Shown in pieces: positions 50,305 through 58,794 of a DNA stretch of 64,000 nucleotides. Position 1 is the stretch's first letter. The number at the start of each line of letters is the position of its first letter. The stretch lies in NCBI GenBank assembly GCA_003605055.1, contig QZKP01000041.1, positions 81,245 through 145,244 of the forward strand, written 5' to 3'. Position numbers and translations under genes: made by a program. Under the pieces are notes generated by a model that was given only the letters and a program-made list of their open reading frames with translations, searched no databases and was not told where the DNA came from. Source of the DNA: Desulfarculus sp. GTDB lineage: Bacteria > Desulfobacterota > Desulfarculia > Desulfarculales > Desulfarculaceae.

Positions 50305-51855
50305 ATGGAACTGACGCTCATCAAATGGCTGCTGGCCTTCTCTCCCATCGCGGTGGTGCTGGTCCTGATGATCGGCTACAACTGGGGCGGAGGCCGGGCC
50401 GGGGCCGCCGGCTGGTTCACGGCGGTGATCGTCTCCCTGGCCGCCTTTGGCGCCACGCCCGAGCTTTTGGCCTACGCTCAGGTCAAGGGCGCCCTGCTCT
50501 CGCTCAACGTGCTTTACATCATCTGGGCGGCCCTGCTGCTGTACCATGTGGTCAATGAGACCGGGGCCATCGAGGCCATAGGCCTGGGCATCGAGCGTTT
50601 CTCCGCGGACAAGGCCATACAGCTTCTCATTTTCGGCTGGGTTTTCAGCTCCTTTTTACAGGGCGTGGCCGGCTACGGCGTGCCCATCGCGGTGGTGGCG
50701 CCGCTGTTGGCCGGGCTGGGCTTCTCGCCGGTGGTTGCGGTGGCGGTGCCGGCCATCGGCCACTCCTGGTCGGTGACCTTCGGCTCCATGGGCGCCTCCT
50801 TCCAGGCCCTGATGGCGGTGACCGGCCTGAGCGAGGGTTACCTGGCGCCCTGGTCGGCCTTGATGCTGGGGCTGGCCACCTTCCTCTGCGGCCTGGGCGC
50901 CGTCCACGTCTTCGGCGGCTGGCGGCTGATCGGCCACAGCGCCCTGGCCCTGACCATCATCGGCCTGGTCATGGCCGGCACGCAGTACGCCCTGGCCACC
51001 ACGGGCATGTGGACCCTGGGCGGGTTCGGGGCCAGCCTGGCCGGGCTGGCCGCCTGTCTGCTGGTGGCCCGCCTGCGGCCCTACCGGAGCGCACCGGCTA
51101 ACGGCCCGCAGGCCGGCATGGGCCTGGGCTGGGCCCTATCCGCCTATTTCATCCTGATCGCGGTGGTGTCCCTGGGCGTGCTGGCCCCGCCGGTCAAGAC
51201 CTTCCTGGGCCAGGTCAAGCTTTCCCTGATGTTCCCGGAGATCAAGTCCGCCGCCGGCTGGGTGGTGCCGGTCGGGCCGGGCAAGGGCATCAGCGTCTTC
51301 GGCCACGGCGGGGCCCTCTTGGCCTACGCCTCCCTGTTGAGCTACCTGGTGTACGCGGCCAAGGGCTATTACCGCCCCGGGGCCTGGCGTCAGATCATGA
51401 CCCAGACCGTGAAAAGCGGGGTGCCCACCAGTCTGGGGATCGTGAGCATGGTCTGCTTCGCCATGATCATGGACCACTGCGGCATGACCCATCTGTTGGC
51501 CGAGGGCGTCAGCAAGGTCTTCGGCGCGGCCTATCCCTTCTTTGCGCCCTGGGTGGGGCTGCTGGGGGCCTTCATGACCGGCAGCAACACCAACTCCAAC
51601 GTGGTCTTCGGCGTGATGCAACAGCAGACCGCGCAGTTGGCCGGCCTGAGCGCGGCGGTGATCCTGGCCGCCCAGACCACCGGCGGGGCCCTGGGCAGCA
51701 TGATCGCCCCAGCCAAGATCATCGTGGGCTGCTCCACGGTGGGGCTGGCCGGCCAGGAGGGGCCGGTGCTCAGGGCCACCATCCTCTACGGCCTGATCAT
51801 CACCGGCCTCATCGGCATGGCCACCTTGGCTGCCACGCTGCTGGGTCTGGGCTAA
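50305..51855 (+). CDS. Lactate/glycolate permease family (LctP) transporter
   Basis: 516-residue polytopic membrane protein, slightly shorter than E. coli LldP (551). Typical parts: WVFSSFLQGVAGYGVPIAVV about 115, AIGHSWSVTFGSMGASFQAL about 150, GAFMTGSNTNSNVVFG about 420, and AAQTTGGALGSMIAPAKI about 455. These proteins import L-lactate, D-lactate or glycolate with protons. Here the neighbours on the far side (LarA-like, Ldh2-like, UxaA-like genes) also act on 2-hydroxy acids. A 57-residue membrane protein is encoded 12 bases downstream. Confidence 0.93.
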   Translation: MELTLIKWLLAFSPIAVVLVLMIGYNWGGGRAGAAGWFTAVIVSLAAFGATPELLAYAQVKGALLSLNVLYIIWAALLLYHVVNETGAIEAIGLGIERFSADKAIQLLIFGWVFSSFLQGVAGYGVPIAVVAPLLAGLGFSPVVAVAVPAIGHSWSVTFGSMGASFQALMAVTGLSEGYLAPWSALMLGLATFLCGLGAVHVFGGWRLIGHSALALTIIGLVMAGTQYALATTGMWTLGGFGASLAGLAACLLVARLRPYRSAPANGPQAGMGLGWALSAYFILIAVVSLGVLAPPVKTFLGQVKLSLMFPEIKSAAGWVVPVGPGKGISVFGHGGALLAYASLLSYLVYAAKGYYRPGAWRQIMTQTVKSGVPTSLGIVSMVCFAMIMDHCGMTHLLAEGVSKVFGAAYPFFAPWVGLLGAFMTGSNTNSNVVFGVMQQQTAQLAGLSAAVILAAQTTGGALGSMIAPAKIIVGCSTVGLAGQEGPVLRATILYGLIITGLIGMATLAATLLGLG

Positions 51856-51867
51856 AGGGAGGGCGAG

Positions 51868-52041
51868 GTGACCACCCTGCTCAAGAAACAGGCGGGCTCC
51901 ATCAAGAAAGTGTCGCTGGTGGTCATGCTGGTCGCGCCCTTCGGTCTGTATCTGGCTGCCCAGGCCGGCTCCCTGCCCCTGGTCTATCTGCTGCTGGGGG
52001 TCATGGGCCTGGCCATGCTGGCCAACCTGCTGCTGGACTGA
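51868..52041 (+). CDS. 57-residue membrane protein downstream of LctP
   Basis: GTG 51868 (GGGAGGGCGAG just before) opens a 57-codon frame ending at TGA 52039-52041. The N-terminus is Lys-rich (MTTLLKKQAGSIKK), followed by two hydrophobic helices (about 15-31 and 36-56). It is 12 bases after the permease stop and seven before the convergent TPP enzyme stop. No family recognised. Its place suggests an accessory transporter subunit, as for the 70-residue protein at 13457. Confidence 0.65.
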   Translation: MTTLLKKQAGSIKKVSLVVMLVAPFGLYLAAQAGSLPLVYLLLGVMGLAMLANLLLD

Positions 52042-52048
52042 AGTTCGT

Positions 52049-53716
52049 CTAGGCTTTAGGCGTCCAGGGGTCCGGGGCCTGACTGGCCGGGTCGGTGATG
52101 ACCTCGATCACCGCCGGACGCTGGGCGGTCAGGGCCTCCTTGAGGGCCGGCGCGATGTCCTGCGGACGCTCCACCTTTATACCCAGACAGCCCATACTTC
52201 GGGCCAGGCCCGCGAAGTCCACCGGCGCGAAGCGGTAAATTTCCTCGGCGTTGCCCGGCTGGGAGCCGTAGGCCGTCTGCACGCCCCGGACGCACTGGCC
52301 AAAGCAGGAGTTGTTGTTGATCACGGTCACGGTGTTGATGCCGCAGCGCACCGCGGTCTCCAGCTCGCCCAGGTGATAGTAGAAGGCGCCGTCGCCCGAG
52401 AAACAGACCACCGGACGCTGGGGCGCGCCGCACTTGGCCCCCAAGGCCGCGGGGAAGGACCAGCCCAAGGAGCCGGCCGCCCGCAGATAGGTCTGCCCGG
52501 GGTGGTTGAGATAGACCATGGTGCCGGTCCAGATGCCGGACCAGCCGGTGTCGGCCACCAGCACCGCGTCCGGCGGCAGGTGCCGAGTCAGCTCGCGGCA
52601 GAGGCGCTCCACCTTGATGGGCACCGCGTCGGAGCTGCACAGGGGCTCTATCTCCGCGTCCCAGGCGGCCACGGTCTGGCGGGCCTGGGCGGCCCAGGCC
52701 TCTTTCTTGGCCGCGCCGGCCAGGGCCTCAATTAGCACGCCCAGGGTGACCTTGGCGTCGCCGCACAGGGCCACGGCGTTGGGGTAGCTGCGGCCCAGCT
52801 CGGTGGGCTCGATATCTATCTGGATCACCGGGGTGCCCGAGGCGGGGATGGTCCAGCCGTTGGTCACCTGGTCGCCGGTGTGGCTGCCCACGAACAGCAC
52901 CAGGTCCGCCTGGTGCACGATCTGGTTGGCGCACCAGGCCGAGTAGGAGCCCACCACCCCCAGGCTCAGGGGGTGGTTGCCCGGGATGCAGCCCTTGCCG
53001 TTGAGGGAGGTGGCCACCGGCAGGGACAGGGCCTCGGCCAGGGCCACGACTTCCGGGCCGGCCCCGGAGGCGGTGGCCCCGCCGCCGGCCACGATTACCG
53101 GCCTCTGGGCCTGCGCCAGCAGCCGGGTCGCGGTCTGCACCCGCTCCGGCTCCGGCGCGGGGCGGAAGGGAGGGTACTGGCGGAAGGCATCCTCCCAGCG
53201 CGCCTCCACCGCGGCCTCGGTCTTGTCGGTGACCTCGCCCAGAGCCCCCAGCACGTCAATGTGCGCCGGGCCGGGGGTGCCGCTGGTGGCCTCCCGGAAG
53301 GCCTGGCTGAGCAGGAAGGGCATCTGCTGCAGGTCGTCGCAGGCCACGTTGTACTTGGTAACCGCGTCGAACATGCTCAGGTGCGGGATTTCCTGGTAGG
53401 CGTTGCGGTAGCGGGCCAGGGGCGGCTTGCGGCCGGTGAGGCTGATCACCGGCGAGCAGGCCAGGAAAGGGTCCTTGAGCCCGGCGGCCAGGTTGGAGGC
53501 GCCTATGGACTGGCACATGACCACCCCCGGACGGCGCGAGACCCGCGCGTAGCCGTCGGCCATGTAGACCGCCGCCTTCTCGGCGTGGGCCGAAACCCGC
53601 TTGACGCCCAAGGCCTCCAGCTCCACCAGGGTCTTGCGCAGGACGGCCTCTACGAAGAACACGTGGGTCACGCCATAGCCCTGCAAGGTGCGAGCGATCA
53701 ACTGGGCTCCGGTCAT
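52049..53716 (-). CDS. Acetolactate-synthase-family TPP enzyme
   Basis: 555 residues from ATG 53716 (AAGGAG nine bases ahead). N-terminal PYR domain has the catalytic Glu in AHAEKAAVYMADGYAR, the central domain VIVAGGGATASGAG, and the PP domain the cofactor motif CFSGDGAFYYHLGE followed by NNN. The usual FGVPG motif near residue 20 reads FFVEA. Could be a 2-oxoacid decarboxylase, sulfopyruvate/sulfoacetaldehyde-type enzyme or carboligase. It ends the leftward operon that starts with the LarA-like gene. Confidence 0.88.
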   Translation of the reverse strand: MTGAQLIARTLQGYGVTHVFFVEAVLRKTLVELEALGVKRVSAHAEKAAVYMADGYARVSRRPGVVMCQSIGASNLAAGLKDPFLACSPVISLTGRKPPLARYRNAYQEIPHLSMFDAVTKYNVACDDLQQMPFLLSQAFREATSGTPGPAHIDVLGALGEVTDKTEAAVEARWEDAFRQYPPFRPAPEPERVQTATRLLAQAQRPVIVAGGGATASGAGPEVVALAEALSLPVATSLNGKGCIPGNHPLSLGVVGSYSAWCANQIVHQADLVLFVGSHTGDQVTNGWTIPASGTPVIQIDIEPTELGRSYPNAVALCGDAKVTLGVLIEALAGAAKKEAWAAQARQTVAAWDAEIEPLCSSDAVPIKVERLCRELTRHLPPDAVLVADTGWSGIWTGTMVYLNHPGQTYLRAAGSLGWSFPAALGAKCGAPQRPVVCFSGDGAFYYHLGELETAVRCGINTVTVINNNSCFGQCVRGVQTAYGSQPGNAEEIYRFAPVDFAGLARSMGCLGIKVERPQDIAPALKEALTAQRPAVIEVITDPASQAPDPWTPKA

Positions 53717-53817
53717 GTTCGAGCGCTCCTTACCTTGAAAGTTGATCCTGAAATTTTCCTCGTACGCCGCGCTCTTGCTGGCCGCTGGATGAGCGGGGGC
53801 AGCCTGGCGGAGCCGCC

Positions 53818-54690
53818 TCAGCGCAGCTTGAGTATTTGGCGCGCCTCGTCGGGCGTGGCCGGCTCTTTCCCAAGCAGGCGCATGATCTGCGCGGCCTTGG
53901 CCACCAACTCGGCGTTGGAGGCGGCCCGCACCCCCTTGGACAGGTACAGGTTGTCCTCCATGCCCACGCGCACGTGGCCGCCCAGGAGCACCGCCTGGGC
54001 CACCATGGGGAACTCGCTGGCCGCGATGCCGAAGCCGGCCCAGATGGCGTCCGCGGGCAGGGCCTCGCGCATGGTCATCATGTTCAGCGTCGTGGCCCGG
54101 GCCGCCCAGGGCACCTCCAGGCAGATCTGGAACAGGGGGTCGCTGCCCACCAGGCCCTTGGCCAACAGGTCCCGCGCCACCCAGCAGTGCCCCAGGTCGA
54201 ACACCTCCAGCTCGGGCTTGGCGCCGGCCCCCACCACCAGCCGGGCCATCTCCTCGATGTAGGGCCGGTAGTTGACGAACACGTGCGGCCCGAAGTCCAT
54301 GGAGCCCACGTCCAGGGTGCAGATCTCGGGCTTGAGGCGCAGCACGTGCTCCACCCGGCGCGGGGGAAGGCAAATCGTAGATTTGGGGTCCAGGCCCATG
54401 GGCTCCTTGCCGTCGGGCACAAAGCGGGCGCCGGGGCCGGTGGTGAGGTTGATGATTATGTCGCTGTGGTCGCTGATGCGCTGATATACCTCCTGGTAGT
54501 GCTCGAAGAGCATGGACTGGGCGCCGGTCTGGGGATCGCGCACGTGGATATGGGCCACGGCCGCGCCGGCCTTGCGGGCCTCAAAGGCGCTGTCGGCGAT
54601 CTCCCGGGGAGTGATGGGCACGTGGGGGGTGTCGCGGTCGCCCATGGCCCCGGTGATGGCGCAGGTGATGACCAGCTTGTTCTCGCTCAT
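53818..54690 (-). CDS. Beta-keto acid cleavage enzyme (BKACE) 2
   Basis: 290 residues. Zinc ligands H47-x-H49 in AHIHVRDPQTG and the Glu in GGHVRVGMEDNLYLSKG. Close in motif to the BKACE at 8431 but with a different central region, so they probably cleave different beta-keto acids. The reaction yields acetoacetate and an acyl-CoA from acetyl-CoA. Encoded 25 bases after IorB and before the TPP enzyme. Confidence 0.92.
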   Translation of the reverse strand: MSENKLVITCAITGAMGDRDTPHVPITPREIADSAFEARKAGAAVAHIHVRDPQTGAQSMLFEHYQEVYQRISDHSDIIINLTTGPGARFVPDGKEPMGLDPKSTICLPPRRVEHVLRLKPEICTLDVGSMDFGPHVFVNYRPYIEEMARLVVGAGAKPELEVFDLGHCWVARDLLAKGLVGSDPLFQICLEVPWAARATTLNMMTMREALPADAIWAGFGIAASEFPMVAQAVLLGGHVRVGMEDNLYLSKGVRAASNAELVAKAAQIMRLLGKEPATPDEARQILKLR

Positions 54691-54715
54691 CGTCGTCTCT
54701 CTCTTTCCGCGGCCT

Positions 54716-55342
54716 CTAAAGCGGCAATGCCTGCACGGCCGCCTGGCCCCGGTCAAAAGCCTCCAGGTTGCTGGCCATGGCCTTGGCCGGCAGCAGCAGC
54801 CCCAGCACCTCCTGGAAGGAGTCCCGCCGCAGGGGGAACCAATCCAGGCCCAGGCCGGCCATGGCTCCCAGGATGACCATATTGGAGAAGATGGGGTTGC
54901 CCATGGCCAGGGCGATCTCGGTGGCCTCGACCGTCCAGACCTTCTGGCTCAGCCGGGCCAGGCTGGACAGGATCACCTCCAGCTCGGGGTACTCGGCGTT
55001 GCCCGCGATGACGTCCAGAGGGCGGATGGGCCGGGTGTTGGTCAGGGTCAGCACCTGGGGGTTGCCATAACGGGCCATGACCCGGAGCGCCTCCAGGGGC
55101 TCCAGCCCCACCACCAGGTGGGCCTGGCCCTCGGGGATCAGGGGCGACCACTGCTGGCTGCGGGAGATGCGCAGGTGGCTCATCACCGAGCCGCCCCGCT
55201 GGGAGGCGCCGTAGGTCTCGCCGATGGTCACCACCAGCCCCTGCTGCACCAGGGCCTGGCCCATCATCTGGCTGGCCAGCACGTTGCCCTGGCCGCCCAC
55301 GCCGGTGATGATCACGTTGCGGGGGTCGATTTGCCCGGACAT
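54716..55342 (-). CDS. iorB: Indolepyruvate-type ferredoxin oxidoreductase, beta subunit
   Basis: 208 residues from ATG 55342, two bases after iorA. The glycine-rich GVGGQGNVLASQMMGQAL at 17-34 and TYGASQRGGSVMSHLRIS about 50 are typical of the POR-gamma fold that forms IorB. With IorA it oxidises aryl or other 2-oxoacids to acyl-CoA and CO2, reducing ferredoxin. The frame is open upstream but overlaps iorA. Confidence 0.92.
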   Translation of the reverse strand: MSGQIDPRNVIITGVGGQGNVLASQMMGQALVQQGLVVTIGETYGASQRGGSVMSHLRISRSQQWSPLIPEGQAHLVVGLEPLEALRVMARYGNPQVLTLTNTRPIRPLDVIAGNAEYPELEVILSSLARLSQKVWTVEATEIALAMGNPIFSNMVILGAMAGLGLDWFPLRRDSFQEVLGLLLPAKAMASNLEAFDRGQAAVQALPL

Positions 55343-55344
55343 GG

Positions 55345-57258
55345 CTAGACCGCCTCTCTGGCAATGGCCCCGGCCGGGCAGATGCTGGCGCAGACGCCGC
55401 AGCCGGTGCAGATGGCCTCGTCTATGTCCGCCTTGCCGGCGGCCGGGTCCCAGATCAGGCCGGGGCACTTGAAGACCCGGGTGCAGAAGCGGTGGCAGCC
55501 GCACTCCTGGCCGCGGCACTTGTCAGGGTCCACCGCCACCCGGTACAGGAGCTTTTGGCGCCGGCCCCGCAGCAGGGCGCACTCCTGCTTGAGCACCAGG
55601 ACCTTGATGCCTTGCAGGTCTTGCAGCAGCCCATAGATGGTGGCGGTGGTGGACTCTACGTCAAAGGGGTCCAGCTCCACCACCTCGGCCCCGATGGCCC
55701 GGCAGATTTCGGCCAACTCCACCTTGGGCGCGGCCTGTCCCATGGCGTTTTTGCCCACCCCGGGGTGGGGCTGGAAGCCGGTCATGGCCGTGGCGCTGTT
55801 GTCCAGCACCAGCATGAGCAGGTTGGCGTTGTTGTAGCGCGCGTTGAGCAGGGCCGGGATGGCGGCGTGGAAGAAGGTGGAGTCGCCGCACAGAGCCAGC
55901 ACCGGCTGCTCGGCCCCGAAACGGGTTAGCTGGCCGAAGCCGTCGGCCAGGCCCGCGCCCGAGCCCATGGCGTGCATGGTTTTCATCACCCCGAAGCCCG
56001 AGGGGCCGCGGCCCTGGGCGTAGCAGCCGATGTCGCCGAAGGTGAAACCTTGGCGGCCGTCCAGGGCCAGGGCGTTCTTGATGGACCAGTAGGTGGCCCG
56101 GTGGGGGCAGCCGGCGCACAGACCCAGGGTACGCGGGGTGGCCAGCTCGGCCACCAGTTCCGCGGCCTCGGCGGCGTAGGCGGCTGGCCGCGGCGGCTGG
56201 TAGCCGATGCCCAGCACCCGGGCCAGCACGGTGATGGCCACGTCCGGGGTGTTCTCGCCCCAGTCCGGCACGTGTCCGCTGGCCTTGCCGTAAAAAGTCT
56301 TGCCCGCCAGGGCGCCGCCTTCTTGGGCGCAGAAGGCCTTTATGTTGTCCTCCAGGAAGGGGTCCACCTCCTCGAAGAACAGGATGCGCTGGCAGCGGGC
56401 CAGGTGCTCCCGCAGCAGCTCCGCGGGCAGGGGCCAGGTGCCGCCGATCTTCAGTACCCCCACCCGCCCGGCGGCCTCCAGGTTGTGCAGGGCCTCCTTG
56501 ACGTAGCCCACGCCGCTGCCGCAGGTGACCACCATCAGCTCCGGTGAGGCGGGGCCCAGGTAGGCGTTGAAGCCCGCGGCCTGCACGCGCTCCCCGGCCT
56601 GGCGCAGCTTGCGGTGCAGGGCTGGGTGGGTCTGCTCGATGGGCTTGGGGAAGACGCCCTGGCTGGCGTCGAAGAAGGGCTTGTCCTGGCCCCGGGGTAT
56701 GGCGCCCAGGGTGACGTTGCCCCGGGCGTGGGAGAAGCGGGTGACCGAGTGCACCACCACCGGCAGCCCCAGCTCCTCGGACAGATCGAAGGCGAAGCTG
56801 ACCATGCGCTTGCCTTCTTCAAAGTCGCTGGGCTCCAATAGCGGCAGGTCCAGCATCTTGGCGTAGGGGCGGGTGTCCTGCTCGTTGGTGGAGGAAAGGG
56901 CCAGGGGGTCGTCGCAGGCTACGATGACCATGCCGCCCCGGCAGCCGCTCATGCTCAGGTTGAACAGGAAGTCCACGGCCACATTGAGGCCGTTGTGCTT
57001 CATGGCCGTCAGGCTGCGCAGGCCGCCCAGGGAGGCGCCGGCGGCCACCTCCGCGGCCACCTTCTCGTTGACCGACCACTCCACGTACAGGCCCAGCTCT
57101 TCGGCCACCTGGGACAGGGAGCCGATGATCTCCGAGGAGGGGTTGCCGGGGTAGGCCGCGCAGACCCGCACCCCGGCCTCGATGGCCCCGCGGGCCAGGG
57201 CCTCGTTGCCCATGAACAAGACGGTCCGGCCCGGCTGATCCAGGCTTAGGATGGACAT
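55345..57258 (-). CDS. iorA: Indolepyruvate-type ferredoxin oxidoreductase, alpha subunit
   Basis: 637 residues. PYR region YPGNPSSEIIGS about 36-47, NEKVAAEVAAGASL, TPP-binding region with GLCAGCPHRATYW about 375 and GDIGCYA about 405, CGDSTFFHAAIPALLNA about 445, then a C-terminal ferredoxin domain: CRGQECGCHRFC near 580 and CTGCGVCASICP near 620. The first Cys cluster spacing is unusual. Shared operon with the split UxaA-type lyase. Confidence 0.94.
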   Translation of the reverse strand: MSILSLDQPGRTVLFMGNEALARGAIEAGVRVCAAYPGNPSSEIIGSLSQVAEELGLYVEWSVNEKVAAEVAAGASLGGLRSLTAMKHNGLNVAVDFLFNLSMSGCRGGMVIVACDDPLALSSTNEQDTRPYAKMLDLPLLEPSDFEEGKRMVSFAFDLSEELGLPVVVHSVTRFSHARGNVTLGAIPRGQDKPFFDASQGVFPKPIEQTHPALHRKLRQAGERVQAAGFNAYLGPASPELMVVTCGSGVGYVKEALHNLEAAGRVGVLKIGGTWPLPAELLREHLARCQRILFFEEVDPFLEDNIKAFCAQEGGALAGKTFYGKASGHVPDWGENTPDVAITVLARVLGIGYQPPRPAAYAAEAAELVAELATPRTLGLCAGCPHRATYWSIKNALALDGRQGFTFGDIGCYAQGRGPSGFGVMKTMHAMGSGAGLADGFGQLTRFGAEQPVLALCGDSTFFHAAIPALLNARYNNANLLMLVLDNSATAMTGFQPHPGVGKNAMGQAAPKVELAEICRAIGAEVVELDPFDVESTTATIYGLLQDLQGIKVLVLKQECALLRGRRQKLLYRVAVDPDKCRGQECGCHRFCTRVFKCPGLIWDPAAGKADIDEAICTGCGVCASICPAGAIAREAV

Positions 57259-57287
57259 ATGCTCTCTCCCGGCGGTCGCTGCCGGCC

Positions 57288-58475
57288 TTAAAAGGCCGCA
57301 TCCTGGAAGTAGACCTTGTTCGCCTCCTGGAAGCTCAGGGTGTCGGTCTTGGTGAAGGAGCCCGAGGCCACCTGCCGCACCAGCGCCAAGAGTCTATCAC
57401 CGGCCTGGCCCAGGGTCTCGCTGCCGTCGATCACCGTGCCGGCGCAGAAGTCCATGCTCTCCTCGCAGGCCCGGTAGGTGTTGACGTTGCCCGTGGTCCA
57501 CAACAGGGGCGCCACCACCCCCAGGCTGGGGTAGAGGATGGTGTCGGCCACGTAGCCGCCGCCGCCCCAGACCATGAGAGTGAGGTTGGCCCCGGAGGCG
57601 GCATAGCCCAGGAAGATGCTGTTCATGGACATCCAGTTGTCCACGAAATAGAGCCCCTTGCCCGCCGGCCGCTCGCCATAGGCCAGCACGCCCTGGATGG
57701 GGGTGCTGCCGGCCTTGGCGATGGCGCCCAGGGACTTCTCCTCCAGAGTGGTAATGCCGGCCTCGATGTTGGCCGGGATGGGGTTCACGGTGCGGATGTC
57801 CTGGCCGTAGCCTTTGGATTTCTCCTCGATGTCGTGGGACACGGCCAAAATCCGCTGCGCCACCTCCGGACTGGCCGCCCGCTGGGCCAGCAGGTGCTCG
57901 GCGCCGATGATCTCGGTGGTCTCGCCGAACATGGCCGTGCCGCCGGCGGCCACCACCTGGTCGTAGAGATAGCCCACCGCCGGGTTGCCGGCGATGCCCG
58001 AGGTGGAGTCGCTGACCCCACACTTGACGCCCAGGCACAGGTGCTCGTCGCCCGTCTCCTGGCGCCGGACGTGCGAGGCCTCACACACCAGGCGCCGGGC
58101 CGCCTTGATGCCCCGCACCAGCACCTCGTAGGTGTCGCGGAAGGGCTGGGCGGTGATCACCTCCACCGGCTTGCCGCTGGCGGCGATCTGCTGGGCCAGG
58201 ACCGCGGGCTTGAGTTCGGGGTACTGCATGGCCGGGTGCAGGCCGTGCAGGATCACGCCGGCCACGTTGGGGTTGCGTCCCAGACCCACCAGCACCCGGG
58301 CCACGGTCTGGCGGTCGCGCTGGGTGCGGCCGCCGCCGTAGTCCGGGGTGATGATGGTGCGCACGCCGTCCACGAACTGGCAAATCTTGCTGGAGACCAG
58401 ACCGCCGGGCAGGACCAGCACGTAGTTGCGGGTGCCGTAGCTGCCGTCGGGGCGGGGATAGCCCAGAAAACTCAT
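57288..58475 (-). CDS. UxaA/SuyB-type lyase, large subunit
   Basis: 395 residues of the altronate dehydratase C-terminal family. Start GYPRPDGSYGTRNYVLVL, middle GVKCGVSDSTSGIAGNPAVG, C-terminal MDFCAGTVIDG. The Cys residues usual in VNC, GGGCG and GLGCE of UxaA are missing here (PGGL, GGGRT, GLHPA). With the separate small SAF subunit this is the two-gene layout known from (R)-sulfolactate sulfo-lyase SuyAB, as well as from split UxaA. Substrate is undecided between sugar acid and sulfolactate. Confidence 0.85.
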   Translation of the reverse strand: MSFLGYPRPDGSYGTRNYVLVLPGGLVSSKICQFVDGVRTIITPDYGGGRTQRDRQTVARVLVGLGRNPNVAGVILHGLHPAMQYPELKPAVLAQQIAASGKPVEVITAQPFRDTYEVLVRGIKAARRLVCEASHVRRQETGDEHLCLGVKCGVSDSTSGIAGNPAVGYLYDQVVAAGGTAMFGETTEIIGAEHLLAQRAASPEVAQRILAVSHDIEEKSKGYGQDIRTVNPIPANIEAGITTLEEKSLGAIAKAGSTPIQGVLAYGERPAGKGLYFVDNWMSMNSIFLGYAASGANLTLMVWGGGGYVADTILYPSLGVVAPLLWTTGNVNTYRACEESMDFCAGTVIDGSETLGQAGDRLLALVRQVASGSFTKTDTLSFQEANKVYFQDAAF

Positions 58476-58493
58476 GTCTCTCTCCCTGGCCGC

Positions 58494-58775
58494 CTAGGCC
58501 CGCTGGCCCTGGGCGTTGTGCACGTGAATCTGCTGGCCGGCGGTGATGGGGCGCGAGGCGCAGCCGATCACCTGGCCGTACTTGAGCAGCTCCGCGCCCT
58601 GGGCGATGTCGGCCAGGGCAATCTTGAAGCCGAAGGGCACCGCCTCCACGGCCTTGATCTGTTGGGTGGCGCCGTCTTTGTACACCACCCGCACCGGGTC
58701 GCCGGCCGCGATATCCTGGGCGGCCACGGCCAGGTTGTCTTGCGGGTGCAGGGCCAGGGCTCGTTTTTCGCTCAT
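58494..58775 (-). CDS. UxaA/SuyA-type lyase, small SAF-domain subunit
   Basis: 93 residues, a stand-alone SAF domain. Motifs: HPQDNLAVAAQDI at 10-22, VPFGFKIALADIAQG about 46, KYGQVIGCASRPI and HVHNAQG near the end, matching the N-terminal part of altronate dehydratases and SuyA. In GHK, the usual His reads F (FGFK). It would form the active site together with the large subunit encoded 18 bases downstream. Start ATG 58775 follows AAGGAGAAG. Confidence 0.88.
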   Translation of the reverse strand: MSEKRALALHPQDNLAVAAQDIAAGDPVRVVYKDGATQQIKAVEAVPFGFKIALADIAQGAELLKYGQVIGCASRPITAGQQIHVHNAQGQRA

Positions 58776-58794
58776 GGTCTTCTCCTTGGGGCGG

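Noticed and set aside
52049..54373. One 774-residue protein joining the TPP enzyme with upstream sequence
   Set aside because: The part before ATG 53716 is an alternative frame of the BKACE gene. The TPP enzyme has its own ribosome site and full family length.
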